Positions 36,601 through 43,097 of a DNA stretch of 43,097 bases are shown one piece after another. Position numbers and translations under genes: made by a program. The DNA lies in NCBI GenBank assembly GCA_019118665.1, contig DWYM01000008.1, positions 1-43,097 on the forward strand. Direction: 5' to 3'. This stretch comes from Candidatus Mediterraneibacter intestinipullorum. GTDB taxonomy: Bacteria; Bacillota; Clostridia; Lachnospirales; Lachnospiraceae. The notes under the pieces were generated by a model. The model did not search any database. It had not been told where the DNA came from and was given only the letters and a program-made list of their open reading frames with translations. Every line of letters begins with the position of its first letter. The first letter of the stretch is position 1.

Positions 36601-37371
36601 AAAGAAACTGCAAAAAATGAACTTGGCACACTTATATACCTGGATGCAGCGGCACAGCAGAACTATAAAGATCAGATTGATGCTGCTCTTACAATGGAGG
36701 CTGTGGATACATTGCTGGCAGCAGCACGGCAAGAAAATGCATCTCTTGAAGAAGCAGCAAACCTGAACGAGGCAAAAGTGTCTGCGAAGGCGAGGATCAA
36801 TGCGCTTGAATATCTGAGTGAGCAGACAAAACAGGCGTATACGGCACAGATAGATGCGGCAGCTTCAGAGGCAGAGCTTGCCATTATACTTGATGCTGCG
36901 ATCGCGGAAAATTCTGCGGCGCAGACAGAGGCAGTGCTCACAGCTGCAAAAGAACAGGCAAATGTTGCGATCCATGCTCTGGCTGGACTTTCCGCACAGG
37001 AAAAAAGCCAGTTTGTCAGCCAGATCCGAGCGGCCCAAACTGTGGAAGAAGTTCAGACGATCCTGGCTGCTGCTGAACAAAAAAGCCAGGAGAATCTTGC
37101 CTCACCAGGTTCGGGAACAGGTACGGATACGAACCCTGGCGCAGGCTCCAATACCGGGACTGGAGGAAATACGAACACAGGAGGAAATGCACAAAATGTG
37201 CAGGATGTACAGACTCCGGTGAGGACTTCTGGAAAAGGAGACTCCGGTGTGCCTCGCACAGGTGAGGCAGAAGGTCGATTGGCTGTTCTGATGTGGGTGG
37301 GCTGTATTGCCATGGCTGTGGCTGGTGCGGCAGGCGCTGTCGGAAAGAGATTCAGAAGACAGTCTCACTGA
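30682..37371 (+). CDS. Giant secreted multidomain surface protein with GA-like repeats and sorting signal
   Basis: The 2229-residue protein starts with a signal peptide (about 1-27). Residues about 86-325 form a DUF6273-like domain (LKWRVLDSS, LRKWLNSEQY). Next come beta-sandwich modules: several CARDB/Ig-like (about 345-575 and 905-1025), two fibronectin-III-like units (LNPDTEYSFKIKF; LTPNVKYEFEAYY) and MBG-like strands. From about 1470 to 2140 there are about twelve repeats of 53-58 residues resembling GA (albumin-binding-type) three-helix modules, with a consensus like LTEEQKxxYKxQVExAxTI. A Gly/Thr/Asn-rich linker leads to VPRTG (2190-2194), a hydrophobic helix and a basic end, a sortase-type signal. 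An adhesin or host-protein binder is inferred. The ATG follows AAGGAGAGG. Confidence 0.87.
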   Translation: MKMKNACALIMAAAMVVSGGSPMLLFAETSQSADTSLSDQSAVKAAWDPLPRTVNLVQEDGYTAGIKDPAVPTSSTMSWAANGDASWLYFGNYYYNDGQTKQPLKWRVLDSSSPSDNATEDSFLLMTDQIVDRVLYNENINTYQVRWPDSNLRKWLNSEQYSGSYTEGGFLNNAFDEVEQSAVKTTTWPDTGNFMHLDTPAVNEKVFLLAAREMDKAEYGFYHYGISGVVQSTTRMTSTPYARAQGVAVNSIGFSNYYLRSVTDPGWGEGYYIPGMVGVDGSYFSETAGMLQSGIQMFNDFDIMDISIAGVAPVVHIGWDSVLFVSEHSSEKPGIFQPTAASDRKDWDVTLLNDDNKLNAKITNTASSVSVYAGDQLQAEVSGVDTERGYDRISAMLVNSSGSVVAYGAISSTAQDGEYQVPLPEDLKEGSYTLKIFAEKVGYGTEQAGSDYASHPVDIPVKIIPEEDGPALSASHLGSYASVYGDDMSEFASTLVIENVGNVDAEIESVKVTPEDRFEVSATGDNTVTAGGTNTSWKISPKAGISRGVNDAVVTISYRRGMELIETTAGMRMTVSPKPVTVTVAAKPGVEWEQDETEPLKLHMWATLIWEEEEGYYNSWDTNWAKLKDDDPTNDDEFDENWDGPMQATYEGIDGETKYATVLYNYSTYFEYPTGLHPRRYQLNVEVSDPNYILTGLEGFTTLDFNWGEIDGVPQLPTTPPPAVQDFWINYNEETVTLLVSDAGVKVHLANTKEDFSGTMIYNGDSITEYINDAGEERTVLYLQTTADAAGVASASTPVKIPLRREAPEKIGSEKTSGPGRSDGALTGLTTDMEYRKQGETAWTSVIYPGKVTGLSAGTYEVRYKAQVDDQARWDKENEKLFNNEFASASAEVVIDDDEASGAILNIEVEDPSGDGLAVLGYADYGADYAELLDTVEVTVTNSGTDTGTISDISSTGGNFGWLNAENAVKEIAPGVSETYTVGLLPDAGAGQHNEYVVVKYDETQSVTDNEVLLSVNIRKASQAKPAAPAKDTVTSTSITLKPGDESGKGTANYGLVKDGTTTWQESPTFTGLNPDTEYSFKIKFSGDTNYNASPESDTVTIRTAEAEQYEMAVSSMELAPVVYGESPVATAISLKNTGASQLTGVTITAVSGETDSFVITEGNTTIRVSSTDESWKIAPKESLGAGNHEVTLRADSAETEPQEFTVTLTVEKAEQTAPDAPSAETVSARSITLEAQTSSQSGVNAQYRMRKAGMEKWGDWQSEVEFADLTPNVKYEFEAYYPETENYKISEGSDIAEVTTKKAALSVDGNLSASGEYGISLSELKISSENVTVTDDQQKAVNGSWAWEKALSGDERPVVNGTKNYTAVFTPAENADQYEAVTQDVLPVITAKSVVVTVKGDAAQDISNITGLQAEYEDVDGQVQEAVVLYNGKTDLPKTPGSYTISVQISDTNYAVHSFTGPETFEINDSALNEAKKNAQAVIQDLEYLSTEKKQEYLTQIADAVTVSDVEDIVESAEQENAAEELSHKKQEAKKEIEGLVNLSETQKTQYKTSVDNAQTVQAVEEALTAAKAADAAALTAKKEAANAEIEELTNLTEEHKAEYKTRVEEAETIAAVDEILAEAKAADQAAGDAAALEAKKEEAQKAIDELQNLTDEQKTEYKSQVEEANDIEEVETTLEAAKAADAAALTAKKEAANAEIEALTNLTEEQRQEYKSQVEKAETIAAIDVILAEAKAADQAAGDAAALEAEREEAKKAIDGLQNLTDLQKADYKAQVEAADSISAVQEIVVAAQMADGAAALRAKKESAKTAIAGLPNLTEIQKSEYESQVEAAQSISEVQEVLQTAQAADTAALETRRTEVAATISNLTYLTDEQKQAYADRVSSAATIKEIDTILSEAQEENITAAETLEQAKESANAALMGLKYLSDERMLFYQTKISEAQDVDVVSEILAEANAENARLQLEEQLRQKKETAKNELGTLIYLDAAAQQNYKDQIDAALTMEAVDTLLAAARQENASLEEAANLNEAKVSAKARINALEYLSEQTKQAYTAQIDAAASEAELAIILDAAIAENSAAQTEAVLTAAKEQANVAIHALAGLSAQEKSQFVSQIRAAQTVEEVQTILAAAEQKSQENLASPGSGTGTDTNPGAGSNTGTGGNTNTGGNAQNVQDVQTPVRTSGKGDSGVPRTGEAEGRLAVLMWVGCIAMAVAGAAGAVGKRFRRQSH
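35401..36066 (+). repeat. 333-bp tandem duplication inside the giant surface gene
   Basis: Bases from 35401 recur from 35734 with high identity (both begin GCAGCGGACGCAGCTGCCCT). The period is 333 bp (111 codons), that is, two GA-like repeats copied as a pair. The frame is kept, so copy-number change would alter protein length by 111 residues. Confidence 0.85.
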
Positions 37372-37448
37372 TTTTAAAAATACATTTGTGAAGCACTAGC
37401 CTATGGAGAATGGGGCTACAAATCAGTAATATATAAGTCAGATATTAC

Positions 37449-37499
37449 GGCGTCAATGCGCAGAGCATATTGCTTTTTGTGCATTGATGCCTGTTTTTT
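37449..37499 (+). terminator. Intrinsic terminator after the giant surface gene
   Basis: GGCGTCAATGCGCA (37449-37462) pairs with TGTGCATTGATGCC (37478-37491), 14 base pairs with two G-U, with a small AGCA/TGCT hairpin in the loop, then TGTTTTTT. The 297-base gap to the next gene otherwise contains its promoter. Confidence 0.82.
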
Positions 37500-37607
37500 G
37501 TTGAGGGATATGTGTTTTTGCACAAATAAGCAGATCATATTTATTATAAGTTAAACAAAATTATCAAAAGATGTCAAAAAAGTGAAAGACAATGTATGAT
37601 TATCAAA

Positions 37608-37636
37608 TTTACGGGCCGGACAAACTTTGATACGAT
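37608..37636 (+). promoter_or_regulatory. Possible promoter of the chimeric surface gene
   Basis: TTTACG (37608-37613), a 17-bp spacer and extended -10 TGA-TACGAT (37628-37636) are each four of six matches. Plausible but weak. Confidence 0.4.
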
Positions 37637-37668
37637 TTTATCATCAAAAATGAAAAGGAGCTCGTTTT

Positions 37669-39906
37669 ATGAAGAAAAAACTTGTAGCGCTCATGTTGAC
37701 TATGGGTATGGTGCTGGGACTGGCAGCCTGTGGAGGAGGCGGATCCTCTTCGGACCAGAGCGGAGGGAATGCCTCTTCAGGAAGCGAGGATGGCGGTGAC
37801 CTGCCTGTCCTGAAAGTGGCGGTCATGCCTTTCCTGAACTGCCTGCCCGTGCAGTATATGATCGAGAATGGGCTGGATGAGGAGAATGGTTTCAAGATCG
37901 AGACCGTTTACTTTGCCAACGGTACTGCAATGAACGAGGCGCTGGCAGCTCCGGTATCGGGCTGGTATATGGGAGATATGGGGCAAGTGCTGGCCGCGGA
38001 GGAGAGATCGGGCACAACAGATGATTCGTCAGGTTCTACCAGTACAGTCTCAGAGACGATCACGACAAAAATCCAGGCGGAGGATGCAGTTCTCAGTCTG
38101 CCCCTGGGAGACAATGTAGGAACTGATTTTGTAAAAAAAACAGAGGCAAACTCTGATGGCGGCGCACACATCAAGACGTCCGCTATAGGCGCTGCGGTGA
38201 CTCTGACGTTTGAGGGCACAGGTATCCGTTTCTATACGAAGCTTGGAAACCAGGCGGGACAACTGTCCGTGCAGATTGATGACGGCGAGGCGGAGACGAT
38301 TGATGAGTACACAAGCGGAGCCGCGCAGTTTAAGAGCAAGCTGTACGAGAATCTGGAACTGAGTGAGACAAATGAGTCTCATACGATTGTTCTTACAACA
38401 CTGGACGGCGACAGAACGAACTTTAATTTCGATTACTTTGAGGTGATCAGCTTAGACGCTGAGGTTCCTGTGGAAGAGCCGGATGTGCCGGAAACACCGG
38501 ACACAACAATAGAGGTGACGACGAACATTCAGGCGGAAAACACCGAGTATGTGACGCTGGATCCCGGGATTGGGTCTGACATGGCAAACAGCTTTGTAGT
38601 AGAGAATGAAAGTAAATCCAGCGGCGGCGCTCATATCAAGACATCAAAGATCGGCGCCACGGTAACGCTGACGTTTGAAGGTACAGGTGTGCGCTTCTTC
38701 ACTAAAAAGGGAAATGGTGCAGGGCTGCTTTCTGTTACACTTGACGGACAGGAAAAGGGTACTATTGATGGATACATAAACAGCAATACGGCTCAGTTTC
38801 AGGAGATGCTGTTTGAGGCGCTGAATCTCAGTGATGTAAATGAAGAGCATACTCTCGTTCTTACGACAATGAGTGGAGCTCGGTCTAATTTCAATTTCGA
38901 CTATTTCGAGGTCATTCTGGATGATGTCAATAACATTTCCTTCGCTCCGGGAGATAAGGAACGCAGCGGTATCCGTGTGGAAGCTTACGGCGGCGGTACA
39001 TATGAGCATATTTATATCAAAGACTGTAATATTTTCGATGTCCGCGGCTACAATGGACAGGACTCCATATGGGATGTAGTGCCGGAGGGAGGCGGTACGA
39101 CTTTCTATGGTTCAAGGACGACGCATCGTACAGGCGGTATCAATATTGTAAGCCATACGATGAGAGACCTGACAAATGCCGCGAGCTCTTCAACTGCCGG
39201 CGATGTTATTGACGAACAACCTACGATTTTTAACGATGTGCTCATCGAAGGCAACACAGTTGAAAACTGTTATGCAAACGGTATCACCACAACAAATGTC
39301 CGAGGAGCGCTGGATGAAAGGGAAAATCGGCATACGAAAGTAGTTATCAGGAATAATGTGATACGCAATGTACAGCGCGCGGGAATTATTCCTCTGTACA
39401 CATCAGGATGCCTTGTAGAGTACAATCTGGTCGATACATTCCAGCAGACAACACAAGGCTATGGATGCGGGATCTGGTGCGACCGCGCGAATGATATGAT
39501 ATTCCAGTATAACGAAGTGTGCAACGGCAAGAACACTATGGATGGAATGGCATTCAATCTTGACGACATGACGGAGAATGGTATCATCCAGTATAACTAT
39601 TCCCATAATAATGTGGGCGGCGGGGTCATGCTCCATATAAGGACGAACTCGTACAACAGAAATAATACAGTGCGTTATAATCTCAGTGTGAATGACACAG
39701 CTAACTATGCTGCCATCAGGCGGTTATCGTGTGTGTCGGCGAGGGTGTCGATACAAAGATACAGAACGCAAGAGTATATAACAACACATTTATCAACAAT
39801 AATGCAGTGCATCCTGTATACAAGGGAGACCAAATCCTGTTCGAGAATAATATTTTTTACTTCCCGAATACAGGAATGGAATCCAGAAATGACGCTTATG
39901 ATATAG
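37669..39906 (+). pseudogene. Chimeric surface protein, 5' part up to a frameshift (lipoprotein head, two CBM-like modules, beta-helix)
   Basis: The frame encodes 745 residues, but only about 684 look genuine. It starts with a lipoprotein signal (lipobox L18-A-A-C21) and a Gly/Ser linker. Residues about 45-95 (LPVLKVAVMPFLNCLPVQYM) resemble the start of an NMT1/THI5-type ABC solute-binding protein, which is then cut short. Two similar modules follow (about 133-262 and 285-416), each ending NFNFDYFEVI, and look like galactose-binding-fold carbohydrate-binding domains. Residues about 425-684 form a right-handed parallel beta-helix (VLIEGNTVENCYANGITT, KVVIRNNVIRNV). After about R684 the frame turns to basic, serine-rich nonsense while the beta-helix continues in another frame. 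Likely a broken gene, or a sequencing error. Confidence 0.75.
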
Positions 39907-41210
39907 GAGTGAATACTTCTTTCAAAAATAATGTGTTCGCAGGCTCCCATTCTTCCAGCGAACCGCAAAATGCAGGTGAAAACAGCGGAAATGTATACGT
40001 TGACATATCCCCGCTGGCGGGAACCTTCTATGGCTCTGAGACTCTGGAAGAGGCAAAGGAGATGGCAAAGCTTGTCCATGGTTCCGTAGCGCTTAAGATG
40101 GGGGATACGCCAATCCTTACTGCGGGAAGTGTGGAGGAGGACTTCTATGGAAATCCGGCGATAGCTTCGGACGGAACGGTTAACGCAGGTATCTACAATG
40201 GAGAATCTGTGGACCTGATCCCAGATGAGGGAGAGCCCGGAATGAGACCGATGCCGGGAAGTGACGAAGAGCCTTCGGAAGACGAATATAACGTGGAGTA
40301 TGTTGAAGCCGAGAGCGATGTTGTCCAAAAGAGTGACGGATACAGAGTAGTTTCGGGTGATCAGTCCCAGGGATATAACGATACCCATGTTCATTTCCAG
40401 GATACCACGGCATATGTTGAGTACACATTCACAGGAAAAGCAATATCTGTATATACCAAGACAGGGGCAGGGGCCGGAGTGGCTGCTATCATCCTTGACG
40501 GAGAGCAGGTCGGGGTAGATGATCAGTATACTTCCACGCAGCAGTTTAATAAACGCGCTTATACAGTTGTATTTGAGGAAGAGGGAGAACATACGATCCG
40601 GCTGGAAAATACCGGTGTCAAGAATCCCTCGTCCACAGGATACGGATTTAATATCGACTGCTTTAAAGTATTCCGTGAGAAGGACAGCAACAACAACCTT
40701 ACCTCCCTCAGCTATTCCCTGAATGGGGAAACATCGGTATCTGTTCCGGGATTTTCGCCGGAAACACTGTCCTATGCCGTGACATTGCCAACAGGTACGA
40801 CAGGCACGATCCAGCTTTCAGGAACCGCGGAGAGCAGCGCTGCAAGCACAGTGTCCGATGAGGCTGTCATTTCAGGGGGGACTGCTACAGCCACATTGAC
40901 GGTCACTGCGTTAAACGGCGATACAAGAGTGTACACTGTGAATTTTGCCGTGGAGCAGACGGAACAGACTCCGGGAACAGGCACGCAGCAGCCGGGAACC
41001 CAGACGCCTCTTGGCGCCCAGACGCCATCAGGCACGGTGAACCAGCCGGGCACGCAGACCTCTGCGGGCAATGTTCAGTCTGGCGCTGCGCAGGGGATGA
41101 CTCCGGCGACCGGCGATGAGACGAATGTGCCGGCCGCGTTTTTCGCCATGGCAGGAGCTGCGGCGGTACTGGCAGTTATCTATAAGAGAAGACTGACGAA
41201 AAATTCTTGA
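39729..41210 (+). pseudogene. Chimeric surface protein, 3' part after the frameshift (beta-helix end, CBM-like, cadherin-like domain, anchor)
   Basis: This frame continues the protein of the previous entry: beta-helix coils (ARVYNNTFINNNAVHPVY, ILFENNIFYFPNT), then a third carbohydrate-binding-like module (about 40288-40675; TAYVEYTFTGKAISVYTKTG). Next are a cadherin-like beta-sandwich (about 40690-40955; LTSLSYSLNGETSVSVPGF), a Pro/Gly/Thr/Gln-rich linker, and TPATGD with a hydrophobic helix and KRRLTKNS, a variant wall-sorting signal. It has no signal peptide or ribosome-binding site, so it would not be made and exported alone. Restoring one missing base near 39720 joins both parts into about 1180 residues. 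Its stop (TGA 41208-41210) lies in the -35 of the rplJ promoter. Confidence 0.75.
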
Positions 41211-41235
41211 CATAATAAAAAAACTGTGCTATTTT
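41207..41235 (+). promoter_or_regulatory. Promoter of rplJ-rplL
   Basis: TTGACA (41207-41212), a 17-bp spacer and extended -10 TGC-TATTTT (41227-41235). The perfect -35 contains the stop codon of the upstream surface gene. Transcription would begin near 41242, at the start of the L10 leader. Confidence 0.72.
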
Positions 41236-41241
41236 ATACTG

Positions 41242-41365
41242 GCAACTGCCGAAGACAGTAGGTGCTGTAAAGCGTAAGGATAACCCGCCTACCGAGGAAA
41301 GTCAGATTTATTACGCAAGTATGAATTTACGAGCCTCTGTGTCTTTGCGCACAGAGGCTTTTTTA
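41242..41365 (+). ncRNA. L10 leader (ribosomal protein L10 autoregulatory RNA) with attenuator
   Basis: The leader has the conserved parts of the L10-binding RNA: AACTGCCGAAGACAGTAGGT, then AAGGATAACCCGCCTACCGAGG. It ends in an intrinsic terminator, AGCCTCTGTG/CACAGAGGCT (41332-41341/41350-41359) plus TTTTTT. In Firmicutes free L10-L12 complex binds the leader and favours termination, lowering rplJ-rplL expression. The terminator ends 50 bases before the rplJ start. Confidence 0.85.
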
Positions 41366-41414
41366 GTAAAACTTTGGCAGTACACGCAAAATAAATAAGG
41401 AGGTGTACCAGAAA

Positions 41415-42014
41415 GTGGCAAAGGTTGAATTAAAACAGCCGATCGTTCAGGCGATCGCAGAAGAGATCAAAGACGCTCAGTCAGTTGTTCTCGTAGACTA
41501 CCGCGGACTGACAGTTGCCGAGGATACGGAACTGCGTAAGCAGCTCAGAGAGGCTGGCATCGTCTATAAGGTTTACAAGAACACGATGATGAAAAGAGCT
41601 TTCGAAGGAACAGAGTGTGAAGCTCTGGAGAGCTGCCTGGAAGGGCCAAGCGCTATCGCTATTTCCAAGGATGACGCGACCGCACCGGCAAGGATCCTGT
41701 GCAAGTTCGCAAAAGACGCTCCGGCTCTTGAACTCAAGGGCGGTGTAGTCGAAGGAACAGCTTATGATGTGGCTGGACTGACAGAGCTTTCCAAGATCCC
41801 ATCAAGAGAAGAACTTCTCTCCAAGCTGCTTGGAAGCTTGCAGTCACCGATCAGCAACTTTGCTCGTGTTATCAAGCAGATCGCAGAGCAGGGCGGCGCG
41901 GCAGACACAGCGGAAGCTCCGGCGGAGGAAGCGGCAGCTGAGACAGCAGAGGCTCCGGCAGCGGAAGCGGCAGCTGAGACAGCAGAAGCTCCGGCTGAGA
42001 CAACAGAGGAGTAA
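41415..42014 (+). CDS. rplJ: 50S ribosomal protein L10
   Basis: The 199-residue product has the L10 globular domain (AKVELKQPIVQAIAEEIKDA, SVVLVDYRGLTVAEDTELRK, YKVYKNTMMKRAFEGTE) and the C-terminal helix (about 133-165) that holds L7/L12 dimers. It ends in an unusual 35-residue Ala/Glu/Pro tail made of repeated AEAPAEEAAAETAEAP-like units. GTG 41415 is preferred because AAGGAGGT lies ten bases upstream; a GTG at 41403 overlaps that site. It is regulated by the L10 leader. Confidence 0.95.
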   Translation: MAKVELKQPIVQAIAEEIKDAQSVVLVDYRGLTVAEDTELRKQLREAGIVYKVYKNTMMKRAFEGTECEALESCLEGPSAIAISKDDATAPARILCKFAKDAPALELKGGVVEGTAYDVAGLTELSKIPSREELLSKLLGSLQSPISNFARVIKQIAEQGGAADTAEAPAEEAAAETAEAPAAEAAAETAEAPAETTEE

Positions 42015-42033
42015 AAATCAGGTAAATACAGAA

Positions 42034-42057
42034 TGCCGGAAGGAAAAACAGCCGGCA
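42034..42057 (+). other. Hairpin between rplJ and rplL
   Basis: TGCCGG (42034-42039) and CCGGCA (42052-42057) form a six-base stem with a 12-base loop and no U-tract, in the 85-base gap. It may protect or punctuate the message to help make more L12 than L10; that role is inference. Confidence 0.5.
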
Positions 42058-42099
42058 GCATAAGAAGATCAGAAATTATAGAAAATGGAGGATATTAAA

Positions 42100-42477
42100 A
42101 TGGCTAAATTGACAACGGCTGAGATGATCGAAGCGATCAAAGAGTTATCAGTATTAGAGTTAAACGAGCTTGTAAAGGCTTGTGAAGAAGAGTTCGGCGT
42201 ATCTGCGGCAGCAGGCGTTGTAGTTGCGGCAGCAGGCGGAGAAGCAGCAGGCGGAGCTGCTGAGAAGGATGAGTTTGATGTAGAGCTTGTATCCGCTGGA
42301 GCTTCCAAGGTTAAAGTTATCAAAGTAGTTCGTGAGATCACAGGTCTTGGACTGAAAGAGGCGAAAGAGCTTGTTGACAACGCTCCGAAGGTATTGAAAG
42401 AGGGCGTTTCTAAGGCTGAGGCTGAGGAGATCAAGACAAAACTTGAGGCTGAGGGCGCTGAAGTCAACATGAAATAA
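42100..42477 (+). CDS. rplL: 50S ribosomal protein L7/L12
   Basis: The 125-residue product is a full L12. It has an N-terminal dimerisation domain ([20 protein letters not shown]), an alanine/glycine-rich hinge (about 38-56), and the C-terminal factor-binding domain ([40 protein letters not shown]). Multiple copies bind L10 and recruit translation GTPases. ATG 42100 follows GGAGG. Confidence 0.97.
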   Translation: MAKLTTAEMIEAIKELSVLELNELVKACEEEFGVSAAAGVVVAAAGGEAAGGAAEKDEFDVELVSAGASKVKVIKVVREITGLGLKEAKELVDNAPKVLKEGVSKAEAEEIKTKLEAEGAEVNMK

Positions 42478-42490
42478 TCAACCCTTAAGA

Positions 42491-42529
42491 AAGACCGCAG
42501 GCAGCAGGAATGCTTCTGTGGTCTTTTTT
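42491..42529 (+). terminator. Terminator/attenuator between rplL and rpoB
   Basis: AAGACCGCAG (42491-42500) pairs with CTGTGGTCTT (42516-42525) with one G-U, then TTTTTT to 42529. In many bacteria a leaky terminator here lowers rpoBC relative to rplJL; here a separate rpoB promoter follows. Confidence 0.82.
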
Positions 42530-42668
42530 GTTCCGAAAGCAAAACGAAAAATGCTTCAGGCCGCATATGTGGCGGTGTAAAACCCGAATGCCGTCGAGTA
42601 AATGTCGTATAAGGGCGCAATGATATCATATATGGGGAAAAATGTCAAGAAAAATCTGAAAAAGGTTG

Positions 42669-42698
42669 TTGACAATAAAAAGAGCTGTGTGTTATAGT
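42669..42698 (+). promoter_or_regulatory. Promoter of rpoB
   Basis: TTGACA (42669-42674), an 18-bp spacer and extended -10 TGT-TATAGT (42690-42698) form a strong promoter about 105 bases before the rpoB ATG. Apart from this and the terminator, 42478-42802 shows nothing. Confidence 0.75.
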
Positions 42699-42802
42699 AA
42701 AAAATGCACTATTATGGAAAGCTATGCCATATTCCGTGTATTGATTACTGTGAATCGGCTCTTTTCATATTTGTATAGATTAACAAGAGGAGTGAAACGT
42801 CA

Positions 42803-43097
42803 ATGGAGAAAAACAGGATCCGTCCCATTAAAACCGGAAAAAGCTTCCGCATGAGCTATTCCAGGCAGAAGGAAGTATTGGAAATGCCAAATCTCATTGA
42901 GGTTCAGAAGGATTCCTATCAGTGGTTTCTGGATGAAGGTCTCAAAGAGGTGTTCGACGATATTTCCCCCATCGCTGATTACAGCGGACATCTGAGTTTG
43001 GAATTCGTGGATTTTGCACTTTGTGAGGATGATGTGAAATATACGATCGATGAGTGCAAAGAACGCGATGCGACATATGCGGCACCCCTGAAAGTCA
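42803..43097 (+). CDS. rpoB: DNA-directed RNA polymerase subunit beta, 5' part
   Basis: The gene runs off the window after 98 codons. The N-terminus reads [20 protein letters not shown], then [20 protein letters not shown] and [20 protein letters not shown], the standard opening of bacterial RpoB. The ATG at 42803 has AGAGGAG ten bases upstream. It follows rplL as expected, with a terminator and its own promoter in between. Confidence 0.97.
   Translation, partial: MEKNRIRPIKTGKSFRMSYSRQKEVLEMPNLIEVQKDSYQWFLDEGLKEVFDDISPIADYSGHLSLEFVDFALCEDDVKYTIDECKERDATYAAPLKV

Overview
The window looks like chromosomal DNA of a spore-forming, anaerobic Firmicute, most likely a Lachnospiraceae / Clostridium cluster XIVa gut commensal. 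The reasons are a V-type rather than F-type ATPase operon, a two-subunit iron-sulfur L-serine dehydratase, dipicolinate synthase genes (a spore-core marker), Gram-positive surface proteins with sorting signals, strong AGGAGG ribosome-binding sites with some TTG/GTG starts, and extended -10 promoters. The species cannot be fixed from the sequence alone.

Layout. (1) 1-1067: 3' end of a class I/II aminotransferase, then trmL (tRNA wobble 2'-O-methylation), closed by a terminator. (2) 1114-5090: a serine-use locus: a LysR regulator divergent from a dicarboxylate/amino-acid:cation symporter, then sdaAB and sdaAA (L-serine to pyruvate + ammonia), with a terminator. (3) 5198-5656: a small PsiE-like membrane protein. 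(4) 5818-14453: a complete V-type ATPase operon (G/H-like, I, K, E, C, F, A, B, D) whose c-subunit carries the residues of the Enterococcus hirae Na+ site, ended by a strong terminator. (5) 14755-19463: an AI-2E/YtvI-type permease, dpaA-dpaB behind a sigma-K-like promoter, and a glutamine-dependent asparagine synthetase preceded by three 21-bp repeats. (6) 19603-22992: a large secreted subtilisin-like protease with an unusual insert before its catalytic serine. (7) 23014-25451: rpmG-secE-nusG-rplK-rplA. Their promoter sits inside the terminator hairpin of the protease gene, and near-identical leader hairpins precede both rplK and rplA. (8) 25610-29247: fruK-fruA-fruR fructose PTS operon. (9) 29263-30414: an AT-rich stretch with a long interrupted palindrome and an XRE-type membrane-linked regulator. 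(10) 30682-41210: two very large surface proteins. One has 2229 residues with about twelve GA-like three-helix repeats. The other looks like a chimera (lipoprotein head, carbohydrate-binding-like modules, beta-helix, wall-sorting tail) and carries a frameshift. (11) 41207-43097: L10 leader, rplJ, rplL, terminator, then the start of rpoB from its own promoter.

The most striking architectural point is that the normally contiguous block secE-nusG-rplK-rplA-rplJ-rplL-rpoB is split by about 16 kb between rplA and rplJ. The inserted genes are a sugar PTS operon and surface/adhesion genes. Both ribosomal halves have self-contained regulation: a terminator after rplA, and a separate promoter plus L10 attenuator before rplJ. 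No tRNA, rRNA, CRISPR array, transposase or integrase was recognised. All functional assignments are from reading the sequence and motif recall; no database search was made.
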